The notes below the pieces were generated by a model. That model saw only the letters and a list, made by a program, of their open reading frames with translations, was not told the DNA's origin and searched no databases. A stretch of 64,000 nucleotides of DNA from assembly GCF_022346615.1 (NCBI RefSeq), contig NZ_JAKRNS010000004.1:62001-126000 (forward strand), read 5' to 3'. Source of the DNA: Staphylococcus sp. ACRSN (GTDB lineage Bacteria; Bacillota; Bacilli; Staphylococcales; Staphylococcaceae). The position numbers and the translations under genes were made by a program. Position 1 is the stretch's first letter; the number at the start of each line of letters is the position of its first letter. Shown here in pieces: positions 56,021 to 63,545 of this stretch.

Positions 56021-56155
56021 TTAAAATCCAAATAACTTAGAAAGAACGCCTACACCATTTTCAACAATACTTACAATACTTGTACCTAATTTTGCGTTGT
56101 CCCCGTTAATTCCAGCTTGAACTGTATCTTTGATTGCATTAAATAATCCTTCCAT
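56021..56155 (-). CDS. Phenol-soluble modulin beta, type 1 (copy 1)
   Basis: A 44-residue peptide beginning MEGLFNAIKDTVQAGINGD and ending [10 protein letters not shown]; its first eleven residues equal those I remember for S. aureus PSM-beta1. It is the promoter-proximal gene, with AGAGGAGTG upstream of ATG. A possible promoter (TTGAAT, 17 bases, TATAGA) lies about 100-130 bases upstream on the minus strand. Confidence 0.94.
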   Translation of the reverse strand: MEGLFNAIKDTVQAGINGDNAKLGTSIVSIVENGVGVLSKLFGF

Positions 56156-56550
56156 TAAAAACACTCCTCTATATTTTAGGTTCTTAAAGCTTTTACAAAC
56201 TTACAAAACATTTAAAACGATGTTGCGCTTGGTTTAATTAAGCTATCGTTTTGTTGTCTATAATATATAATATAGCTCAATTCAATTGTACATTTTTTCT
56301 TAACTAACTCTTTTTTCGACATATCTGTCTGTTTTTGTATTGTGTATAACAGTTTTGAAATCCTAACTGTGTTTTGCATAATTCAATTTCACGAAATTCA
56401 TATGAAAAGCTGAATTCCCACTTTAGCATTTCATCCACGTTAATGTATTATATTGCTTCAATATTTAATTTTTAGTTCAATTGATAATTGAATCAACAAT
56501 AAATTATTTTCTTATTTCATACCTATATGCAAATAAAGAAAAATAAAAAA

Positions 56551-56583
56551 ATCCAACCAATTGTGATGTTCGCAATTGGTTGG
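56551..56583 (-). terminator. Intrinsic terminator downstream of the glycosyltransferase
   Basis: CCAACCAATTG and CAATTGGTTGG are exact complements around a nine-base loop, followed by seven T on the minus strand. It lies about 275 bases after the gene's stop codon. Confidence 0.8.
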
Positions 56584-56634
56584 TCATAGGATCTCTAAAT
56601 TCACTTCTTATTATTCAACGTTAACGCACAAGTA

Positions 56635-56668
56635 AATGTACGTTGCTTTTTCCGAAGCAACGTACATT
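56635..56668. repeat. Perfect 14-base inverted repeat
   Basis: AATGTACGTTGCTT and AAGCAACGTACATT are exact complements around a six-base loop, without a T-run on either side. It lies between the glycosyltransferase stop and its terminator, so it would form a stable 3' untranslated hairpin. Confidence 0.6.
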
Positions 56669-56856
56669 AAGCAAATTAACCAATAATTCTAATTCTCTTA
56701 TAGTTATTAATTAAATACCACTCACAAAAAAATTAAAACCTGTTTTCTTTTAAAAATTTTATCAATTAACCAAACAATATTTTTAAATCCCAACATCTAA
56801 TAATCATTTGATAATAAATATTGCAATACCTTTTTTCTTTTTAGTGTCACTCACCT

Positions 56857-58737
56857 TTATAATGCCTCTACATACGCTCTGTTTGTTGTAATATATGTGC
56901 CGTTGCTCGTTTTAAATCTAGGCGTTCCTTTAGGTGAAATTACGATTTTTTCTATGCTAATCACATCATTTTTATTAAGCGTATTAATATTATTTTTAAA
57001 TTTTCGCGTTTCATATTCGTTACATTTATTTAAAATTTTCACTTTATCTGGCTTTTCATAATAATATTTATCATTTTTTTCTGTTGAAACTGCTCCAACA
57101 TAATTTCTATTTGCAGTTATAACCTCACCATTTTTTAAAACTAGTCTAGGGGTACCTTTTTTAGTATATTCTATTGCTCGAACTTCAATTACTTCACCTA
57201 ACTCGACATCGACATCTAGTTTATTTTTAAACTCAATATCTTTATAGTGATTAAACTTTTTCAAAACATTAATATACTTTGGGTTGAAATGGAAATATCT
57301 TTTCACATTATCTTTTACTTTAACATCACGCTCTTTTTGCATAAATTCAGCTCTGAAATTTTGTCTTTTCAAACTAATACCTTCATTTACATTTGGTAAG
57401 TTCATATTTACTTTATATGGTTTATAACCATAATAAATGAGTGTTAAATTAAAATTGAAATCAGCTTTTTTAAATTCATTCGAGTTAATAAAAATCCGCC
57501 CATCTTTCTCCTGAAATTTAACAGCGATTGCATTAGGTTCATTATATATTTCTGTTAATAATATATTATCAATTTTGGTTTCAGAATTTTTATACACTCT
57601 AATACTTTCATAAAAGTTATCGCTAATGAAATGCGTTCCTTCATATACTGCAAACATCTCTTCTTTTACAGGTATTAAGTCTTTTAAACTTTCTGGCATT
57701 AAAAAGTGTACTTGATTCTTCATTAAATAGCGATCTGCTTTGCCACCTTTGATTAATAAATCTATATAGTTATTTAATGCGTCATAACGTTCCATTTTTA
57801 TTAATTTATAATTATTTTTGTATTTATCTTCAATAATGTAATCTTCAATGTTTTTTCCATTAACGTTCAATAAACTAACAACTTCATTAAAATACCGATG
57901 AAATTCTGATTTGCGATTACTTTTTAAGTATCTTTTCTTATTATATAAACGACTGATAAAATCCACTTCTATAATTCTACTAATTGCTTGAAATTCAGCT
58001 TCATCTGGCAAATCTAATTTTAAAATTTCTTTTAGGACAGTTAAATTATCTTCTGTCTTTTCCAATATATTCGTTTCAGTAACTAATGATTGATTTTCAT
58101 TAAACCTGTTCACATGATAAACATGTGCTGTATTCATAGAAGCAGATTTGCATCTTGAAATTGTTTCAATAAAAAATAGTTTATCCTCTCCAAATTTTAA
58201 ATGTTTAAATTTAATATTTTCCTTTTTAATAATTTCGGTCTTTATTATCTTACCAGGGGGACCAACGGCTCTGAAAATTTTATCAATTTTATATGGTACA
58301 AGGTGATTTGCTATTTTATACGATATAAATCTACCTAATTTACTAATACCTTTATCATCATGTTTTATACTTTGGCCAAAAGCAATGTCAGAATGATGTG
58401 CTTCAGCTTGTTTTAATAAATTAGGAAAACCTTCGCGATCTAACCAATCATCAGCATCTAAAAATGTTATATATTTACCAGACGCTTTTTCAATTCCTAC
58501 ATTTCTTGGTTCTGCAGGACTGCCTGTATTTTCCTCTAATTGTATCAACTCTAAAAAGTTATATTTGTCTAGGTATGAATTAATAATGCTCAACGAATGA
58601 TCTGTTGAACAATCATCAACAAAAATTGCTTCAACAAGATTATTATCAATATCTAGATTATTAATTGATTCAATACAATCATGTAAAAACAATTCTTTAT
58701 TATAAACAGGAACGATAATAGTAATTAATTTATCCAT
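56857..58737 (-). CDS. TarS-like family 2 glycosyltransferase with two C-terminal DUF5776-like repeats
   Basis: A 626-residue GT2 enzyme. The N-terminal GT-A domain starts ITIIVPVYNKELFLHDCI and has VDDCSTDHS near residue 40. ENTGSPAEPRNVGIEKASG near 69 and the metal motif LDADDWLD near 93-100 follow. FGEDKLFF near 183 matches the EDQ-type catalytic-base position of wall teichoic acid glycosyltransferases TarS/TarP. A middle region (about 240-480) is unassigned. Two repeats follow (about 480-551 and 555-626), each with KGTPR and ITxNRxYV, as in DUF5776 wall-associated domains. There is no signal peptide. It is monocistronic; glycosylation of a wall polymer is inferred. Confidence 0.75.
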   Translation of the reverse strand: MDKLITIIVPVYNKELFLHDCIESINNLDIDNNLVEAIFVDDCSTDHSLSIINSYLDKYNFLELIQLEENTGSPAEPRNVGIEKASGKYITFLDADDWLDREGFPNLLKQAEAHHSDIAFGQSIKHDDKGISKLGRFISYKIANHLVPYKIDKIFRAVGPPGKIIKTEIIKKENIKFKHLKFGEDKLFFIETISRCKSASMNTAHVYHVNRFNENQSLVTETNILEKTEDNLTVLKEILKLDLPDEAEFQAISRIIEVDFISRLYNKKRYLKSNRKSEFHRYFNEVVSLLNVNGKNIEDYIIEDKYKNNYKLIKMERYDALNNYIDLLIKGGKADRYLMKNQVHFLMPESLKDLIPVKEEMFAVYEGTHFISDNFYESIRVYKNSETKIDNILLTEIYNEPNAIAVKFQEKDGRIFINSNEFKKADFNFNLTLIYYGYKPYKVNMNLPNVNEGISLKRQNFRAEFMQKERDVKVKDNVKRYFHFNPKYINVLKKFNHYKDIEFKNKLDVDVELGEVIEVRAIEYTKKGTPRLVLKNGEVITANRNYVGAVSTEKNDKYYYEKPDKVKILNKCNEYETRKFKNNINTLNKNDVISIEKIVISPKGTPRFKTSNGTYITTNRAYVEAL

Positions 58738-58921
58738 ATTAAAACTCCTTTTGACTGTTCAATATTTAATTACACTAAACTTTTTGAATTAGAATACTAA
58801 TACCCAACCTAAAGGGGGTAATATGCAACTATTATTAACATTTGTTAGTTGAATGTTGGTATGCTAGATGGATTGCAGCTATTTTCACCAAAAAATATTG
58901 AAATTCAGCATAAATAAAATG

Positions 58922-58973
58922 AAAAACCCTTTAAATTGCGAAAGTATCGTGTACTTGCAATTAAAGGGTTTTT
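58922..58973 (-). terminator. Intrinsic terminator after the 56-residue basic peptide gene
   Basis: AAAAACCCTTTAA and TTAAAGGGTTTTT pair around a longer imperfect stem and end in T on the minus strand, 11 bases after the small gene's stop codon. Confidence 0.82.
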
Positions 58974-58983
58974 AGAATATATG

Positions 58984-59154
58984 TTAATTATTTTTATTTT
59001 TGCCTTTACCTAAAAAATTCATTATTTTACCTATATAATTTGAGTAATCTTTACCTTTTTTCTTTTTGACTTGCTCATTAACCTTATTTAAACCCTTTTC
59101 AAGTTGACCATTTTCTACATATTTATCTAATTGTTTTTTTACCTTTTCTTTCAC
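58984..59154 (-). CDS. 56-residue lysine-rich basic peptide, GTG start
   Basis: A small gene with GTG start and GGGGGA five to six bases upstream. The product begins MKEKVKKQLDKYVENGQL and continues KVNEQVKKKKGKDYSNY, ending in GKGKNKNN. About one third is lysine, with a possible amphipathic first helix, so it is strongly basic. A terminator 11 bases after the stop supports an independent gene. No signal peptide, no family recognised; nucleic-acid or wall-polymer binding would fit the charge but is speculation. Confidence 0.6.
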   Translation of the reverse strand: MKEKVKKQLDKYVENGQLEKGLNKVNEQVKKKKGKDYSNYIGKIMNFLGKGKNKNN

Positions 59155-59372
59155 AAAAATCCCCCACTCTTTTTATATTAACGATTTACTTCATACACTA
59201 TGTTGACAACTATAATTATCAATATTTAATGTATAAATTGATATATATCATAATATAAATACATAAAACTTACTACTTTAAAGATCTTATCGTATGATTT
59301 GTAATATAACTTACGATTGAATATTCTATTACTAGTATCAAACTAATATTTTCATTCAGGTGGTAGTTAAAA

Positions 59373-59858
59373 ATGGCAATTGTAATTTTCGATGGTTTCT
59401 TTTATGTAGAATCAATTATAAACAGCCTTATAAACGAATATAAAGATCACTTATATATATTTACTAATAAATTGGAAGTCTATCCTCTGAAATTGAAAGA
59501 TTCACATCGTATTCATTTCATACAATATGATTACCTATCAAAATACAACATTGACCTTTTAATCAAAGATGTACAATTAACCTTAAATTTAGTTACTCAG
59601 TATAATATAATGCAGCACACATCTTTTATTAAACACAATATTATTCATACAAAAAAAGATGCGATATTTATTGATATTACAATTAATAGTGATAACTATG
59701 AAAAGTGTGTATCAAATGCCGTATCGAAGTATTCGTTAAATATAAAAACAAAAATTTTATCAAATACACCAAATATATTAAATAATGCAACTATTAACTC
59801 TAAAATAATTGATATACTTCTAAAAAAACAAAATATTACTATCCATCAGCCTAAATAA
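59373..59858 (+). CDS. Orphan 161-residue protein
   Basis: Starts MAIVIFDGFFYVESIINSL with AGGTGG about nine bases before ATG. It is predicted soluble with alternating beta strands and helices (VIFDGFF, LYIFTNKLEVYPL, IHFIQYDYL, AIFIDITINS), rather like a Rossmann or receiver fold but with no motif I can name. Composition is very rich in Asn, Ile and Lys, matching the A+T-rich surroundings. No function can be assigned. Confidence 0.55.
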   Translation: MAIVIFDGFFYVESIINSLINEYKDHLYIFTNKLEVYPLKLKDSHRIHFIQYDYLSKYNIDLLIKDVQLTLNLVTQYNIMQHTSFIKHNIIHTKKDAIFIDITINSDNYEKCVSNAVSKYSLNIKTKILSNTPNILNNATINSKIIDILLKKQNITIHQPK

Positions 59859-59956
59859 CTCTATTATTATTCTTATTTGTCGTACTTTGACACTACTTAA
59901 GTATGATTAACTAAAAATGTGATCCCATGAAACAAACTATCAAAGTTTTAATCTAT

Positions 59957-60457
59957 TTAATCCAAATTATTATAATCAATATCTTTAAGTATTATTTGCA
60001 ACATTTGTTCCTTACTTATATCATCAGTTATTATCTTTTCACCATCAATGCCAATAAAATCATCTGCTACAAACCACGATTTCAATTCATTAATTCCAAA
60101 ATCTGTATGATTTTTTGTTCTATGTCGTTCCACTGTTACATCAAATGACAAATTGTAATAATATATAAATACTTTATGCTGTGTATGTAGTGTCTTTTTC
60201 AACATATCTCCATATTTATTATTTGCTAATATCCCTTCTAAAATTATAAATTCACAATGTTTCATTCCAAAAAACAACATTTCTTTAATCAAATCAATAG
60301 CTAAATTATTTGGTTTATCTTTTACTTTAAGCATGTCACGTCTAACAACATCTTGAGAAATAAGAAAACTACCTTCACCTAATGTTTGTTGTAATTTTCT
60401 AGCTATTGTAGTTTTACCACTCCCAGAATTTCCTCTAATAACTATAATATTGCTCAT
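59957..60457 (-). CDS. P-loop small-molecule kinase-like protein
   Basis: A 166-residue AAA_33/zeta-type kinase fold. Walker A IVIRGNSGSGKTTIARKL is near residues 5-22. SFLISQDVVRRDML has the catalytic Asp/Arg region, and CEFIILEGILANNKYGDML is the Walker-B-like strand. The lid EVRH-type VERHRTKNHTDFG follows. The start MSNIIVI follows GAGGTG by six bases; two earlier starts overlap that site. Uridine, aminoglycoside or shikimate-kinase-like substrates are all possible. Confidence 0.75.
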   Translation of the reverse strand: MSNIIVIRGNSGSGKTTIARKLQQTLGEGSFLISQDVVRRDMLKVKDKPNNLAIDLIKEMLFFGMKHCEFIILEGILANNKYGDMLKKTLHTQHKVFIYYYNLSFDVTVERHRTKNHTDFGINELKSWFVADDFIGIDGEKIITDDISKEQMLQIILKDIDYNNLD

Positions 60458-60581
60458 ATACATCACCTCATTCTTACTTTACTTTTTCCCTAATTAAATT
60501 GAATTCAACCAAAATCAAATTATTGTAAATTTCGTTAGAAAACGATATTATTTTTATAATATTAACTTAGGAGGTCTGCAA

Positions 60582-61070
60582 ATGAACACATTTGGAACTT
60601 TATATTTTTTAACTGGAAAAATGGGTGCTGGTAAGTCAACTAAATCAAAGGAATTAGAACAACAACATAATGCTGTTCTTATATCTGAAGATCAATGGTT
60701 AGAATCATTGTTTCCAAGTCAAATCAATCACATTGATGATTATTTAAAATATTCACAACTTCTAAAACCAATTTTAAAAGTGCATATCCAACGTATTTTA
60801 GAAATAGGCTCCAATGTTGTCTTAGACTTTCCCGGCAATACTAAACAACAAAGAAGTTGGTTAGTAAGTATCGCTTCCGAAATCAATGCGAACCATAAAT
60901 TAATTTTTTTAAATATTAGTGATGAACAATGTTTGAAGCATATTAACCAAAGAAAGTTAGAGGAACCCGACAGAGCACAATTTGATACTAAAGAAACATT
61001 TGATTATTTATCGAGTTTCTTTGAAGTACCTGAAATATCTGAAGGATTAAACATTGTCGAAATAAAATGA
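60582..61070 (+). CDS. P-loop AAA_33-type kinase-like protein
   Basis: A 162-residue protein with Walker A YFLTGKMGAGKSTKSKEL (residues about 8-25), then LISEDQWLESLFP with a catalytic-type Asp, VVLDFPGNTKQQRSWL as the Walker-B-like strand, and a lid HINQRKLEEPDRAQFDTKET. This is close in layout to small-molecule phosphotransferases and zeta-like kinases. AGGAGG lies nine bases before the ATG. It is divergent from a second, different P-loop kinase at 59957. Confidence 0.75.
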   Translation: MNTFGTLYFLTGKMGAGKSTKSKELEQQHNAVLISEDQWLESLFPSQINHIDDYLKYSQLLKPILKVHIQRILEIGSNVVLDFPGNTKQQRSWLVSIASEINANHKLIFLNISDEQCLKHINQRKLEEPDRAQFDTKETFDYLSSFFEVPEISEGLNIVEIK

Positions 61071-61357
61071 TAGCTTACATTTATAAATTTTTTCAAAAAT
61101 GAAATTGAACATGCAATATCAATTATATACACTATTTAATATGAATTAGCTATAAATGAGTTAGAATAATCTATTTATAGCTATTTTTAAGTACTTTTTG
61201 ATATTATATGTAGTGAATTTCTGTATATAATTAAAAATAAAATATATTTTCAACCGATTTATAACTATAAAAGCATTGAATTTATAGAATTATATCTTTA
61301 AGATGATAAAAAGACTATTATAGTGAAAAATCATATTTATTTTTCATGAGTGGAGTA
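61071..61357. other. Intergenic stretch before tRNA-Arg, no gene seen
   Basis: About 290 bases of extremely A+T-rich sequence with no open frame of credible quality and no strong hairpin, up to the tRNA promoter. Confidence 0.6.
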
Positions 61358-61386
61358 TTGCTTTATTTTCCTAAGTTAGATATAAT
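61358..61386 (+). promoter_or_regulatory. Promoter of tRNA-Arg
   Basis: TTGCTT (61358-61363) and a consensus TATAAT (61381-61386) are 17 bases apart. The mature tRNA begins 25 bases after the -10 box. Confidence 0.75.
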
Positions 61387-61410
61387 AATTATTGTGTTCA
61401 AAAGAGATAT

Positions 61411-61484
61411 GTCCTGGTAGCTCAGCTGGATAGAGCAATGGCCTTCTAAGCCATCGGTCGGGGGTTCGAATCCCTCCCAGGACG
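61411..61484 (+). tRNA. tRNA-Arg (anticodon TCT)
   Basis: A 74-base cloverleaf. The acceptor stem GTCCTGG pairs with CCAGGAC plus discriminator G. The D loop contains AGCTCAGCTGGATAGAGC, the anticodon stem GGCC-TTCTAAG-CC presents TCT, which reads AGA, and the T arm has GGTTCGAATCC. CCA is not encoded. It is a single-gene unit with its own promoter and terminator. Confidence 0.97.
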
Positions 61485-61515
61485 CTAATAACCGAAAGTT
61501 AAACACTTTTCATAA

Positions 61516-61550
61516 AAAGAACCCTGTTATTACAGGGTTCTTTTTATTTT
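61516..61550 (+). terminator. Intrinsic terminator after tRNA-Arg
   Basis: AAAGAACCCTGT and ACAGGGTTCTTT are exact complements around a four-base loop and followed by T-rich sequence on plus. Confidence 0.92.
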
Positions 61551-61690
61551 ATCTATCAATAGCGCACTATATTAAACTAATTTTTAGGGACCCAAAGCTA
61601 TTTTAAAAAAACACCTATTCATTTTAATATTCACATGTCGTTTAGACCATCCAATTGGTGGTCGCATAATTCAGGCTTATCTATTTTGTT

Positions 61691-61884
61691 TTAATCCTGA
61701 ATATATTGCTCTAAACGCTCAGATTGTTCAGGTAATGTATTAAACGCTCCCCACTTAACTTTTCCTCTATCTTATCAACTACATGGATTAAGGTATTCAC
61801 ATAATATCTTGCATTAGTCGGTTTCATAACAATATGTTTTAGGAATGATTGACTAATCTTTTCAATATAAAATAATCTTACGAA
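61691..61884 (-). pseudogene. Decayed ORF with an internal frameshift, identity unknown
   Basis: Reading the minus strand, one frame gives FLKHIVMKPTNARYYVNTL and then IHVVDKIEEKLSGE. After a one-base shift near 61750 the next frame gives KWGAFNTLPEQSERLEQYIQ and a stop. The two parts look like one protein C-terminus broken by a frameshift, and an in-frame stop closes it upstream at 61885. I do not recognise the family. It lies just downstream of the tRNA-Arg gene. Confidence 0.45.
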
Positions 61885-61920
61885 TTATTTAGAATATAAG
61901 TTCGTGTACGTGCATAACAA

Positions 61921-62160
61921 CTAAATTGTTTTTTTATTTTTAAAAACTCTCACTATCATGGAAATAGTCGGTAAAATCATTATAAATAAAACAAAATAGT
62001 ATATATTTACGACTGTATTTTCCCACTCATATGGTACAATAAATCCGCTTAAAATAATTATAAATAATATAACTATATTTATAAGCATATTCATTAGAAA
62101 ATGGCTAAACTTGGAAGAGTTATTATAATTAAAAATATTTTTCCAATAATTTATATACAT
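61921..62160 (-). CDS. Short DUF805-like membrane protein
   Basis: A 79-residue protein starting MYINYWKNIFNYNNSSKF, followed by two membrane helices (about 22-42 and 50-72) and MIVRVFKNKKTI. The layout resembles the N-terminal half of DUF805 proteins such as the one at 20503: an FWKxxxxxNGRxxRxEFW-like start, two helices, then the VRRLHD position, here VRVFKN. It looks like a shortened or degenerate family member. AAGGAGAA precedes the ATG. Confidence 0.5.
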   Translation of the reverse strand: MYINYWKNIFNYNNSSKFSHFLMNMLINIVILFIIILSGFIVPYEWENTVVNIYYFVLFIMILPTISMIVRVFKNKKTI

Positions 62161-62189
62161 GTCTTTCTATTCTCCTTTTATTTTAATAG

Positions 62190-62240
62190 AAAATTAGGGC
62201 AGGAGCGAAACGGTCCCTACCCTATGTGTGGGATTTTTGA
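62190..62240. repeat. Possible staphylococcal intergenic repeat-like element
   Basis: A patch richer in G and C than its surroundings, with AGGGCAGGAGCG, GTCCCTACCCT and GTGTGGGATTTTT, has partial self-complementarity. It resembles short repeat elements seen between staphylococcal genes, but only one clear copy is in this window. The 62161-62409 gap has no gene. Confidence 0.3.
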
Positions 62241-62409
62241 CAATTGTGTTTTATGGTATATACATTCCCGCGTTAAAAATAAATTTAGAAATTTGGGTTT
62301 TCCAAAAATGCCCACACCACTATTTTATATTTAATTTAAATGATAAACAATTCTTTTTAACAAAAATGTATGCTTTTTAATTTTTGTCTAACTTTTCTCA
62401 CACAATCAT

Positions 62410-62450
62410 AAAACCATGTATATTCAAACGGATTGAATATACATGGTTTT
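62410..62450 (-). terminator. Terminator after yfcE
   Basis: AAAACCATGTATATTCAA and TTGAATATACATGGTTTT form a perfect 18-base stem with a five-base loop, directly after the yfcE stop codon. The A/T-rich outer pairs supply the T-run on both strands. Confidence 0.85.
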
Positions 62451-62454
62451 ATGT

Positions 62455-62964
62455 TTAAATTTTAAATTGGTTTTGTTCAATAACATTGTGTTCACGGTTT
62501 CTAAATTTAATGACTGCTTGACCATTATTTTCATCAATTTCGAGTTCTACATATGTTTCTTCTACATTACTTCTAGATTGTGAAATACTACCGGGATTAA
62601 TTACATGTACATCCCCAATGACTTCATGTTTAGCCACATGTGTGTGTCCATAAAATGCAAATTGACATTGATTTGCTTTAGCTTGCTCAGCTAGATGCAT
62701 ACGTGAGCGGTTTACATTGTATAGATGACCATGTGTAAAAAATGCACGTATTCCATTTTTCTCAACAACTGCTTCATTTGGAAATTCAGGATAGAAATCA
62801 GTGTTCCCTTTCACTTTATGGAAATAGCTAAGTTCCGTATCGTCAAATGAGAATTCTGAATCACCTAAATGAATCGCAACATCGATATCATCATTTCTTT
62901 GTATCACATCATATAAAATTCCTTGCTCAGTATGGTTATCACTAATCAGAATCCATTTTGTCAT
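62455..62964 (-). CDS. YfcE/MJ0936-family metallophosphoesterase
   Basis: A 169-residue calcineurin-like phosphodiesterase. Metal-binding motifs are WILISDNHTEQG (Asp/His), AIHLGDSEF (GD), KGNTDF (GN), FFTHGHLYNV (GH) and FYGHTHVAKHEV (GHxH). Homologues hydrolyse phosphodiesters in vitro; the cellular substrate is unclear. I take the ATG after AAGGTGA; an ATG two codons earlier overlaps the rdgB stop (ATGA). It ends the murI-rdgB-yfcE operon. Confidence 0.92.
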   Translation of the reverse strand: MTKWILISDNHTEQGILYDVIQRNDDIDVAIHLGDSEFSFDDTELSYFHKVKGNTDFYPEFPNEAVVEKNGIRAFFTHGHLYNVNRSRMHLAEQAKANQCQFAFYGHTHVAKHEVIGDVHVINPGSISQSRSNVEETYVELEIDENNGQAVIKFRNREHNVIEQNQFKI

Positions 62965-62966
62965 AG

Positions 62967-63545
62967 TCATTCACCTTCTATATACGCTTTTAACTTATCG
63001 ATTGCTTTACCACGATGGCTAATTTCACTTTTCTCTACAGCTGTTAATTGAGCCATTGTTTTATTTTTTTCTTTTATAAAGAAAATTGGATCATATCCAA
63101 ATCCATTGTCACCTATTTTACTTAATGTAATTTCACCTTGTACAGTACCCTTAAATTGTTTGGTTGTTTCATCAGGTGCACTCATACTTATAACACAAAC
63201 AAATTGAGCAGTGCGGTCTGTTTCGTCATCAAGATTCGTTAATACCTTTTCAATATTTGCATTATCATCTTTATCTGCACCTGCATAACGCGCCGAATAA
63301 ACCCCAGGTTCACCATTTAATGCAAATACTTCTAACCCACTGTCATCTGCAATTACTCTTTTATTCAATGCTTTTGCTGCCGCTTCAGATTTCAAACGTG
63401 CATTAGCTTCAAAAGTATCTCCTGTTTCTTCGACATCAAAACCATCAATAATTTCAGAAATACCTATGACATTATATTCAGGAAATATGACTTTAAAGTC
63501 ATTAATTTTTCCTTTGTTATTTGATGCAATTACGATATCTTCCAT
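62967..63545 (-). CDS. rdgB: XTP/dITP diphosphatase (RdgB/HAM1)
   Basis: A 192-residue house-cleaning enzyme removing inosine and xanthosine triphosphates from the nucleotide pool. The substrate/metal region IVIASNNKGKINDFKVI opens the protein, with VIADDSGLEVFALNGEPGVYSARYAG near residue 66. GFGYDPIFFI near 148 and LTAVEKSEISHRGKA near 170 follow. Its ATG overlaps the murI stop by one base, and it overlaps the first possible yfcE start. Confidence 0.97.
   Translation of the reverse strand: MEDIVIASNNKGKINDFKVIFPEYNVIGISEIIDGFDVEETGDTFEANARLKSEAAAKALNKRVIADDSGLEVFALNGEPGVYSARYAGADKDDNANIEKVLTNLDDETDRTAQFVCVISMSAPDETTKQFKGTVQGEITLSKIGDNGFGYDPIFFIKEKNKTMAQLTAVEKSEISHRGKAIDKLKAYIEGE

Larger units (their letters stand above)
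56156..56856. other. 700-base intergenic region with a terminator and a perfect hairpin
   Basis: It holds the likely PSM promoter, the terminator of the glycosyltransferase gene (56551-56583) and a perfect 14-base stem at 56635-56668. The rest is A+T-rich with no credible open frame on either strand. Confidence 0.6.
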
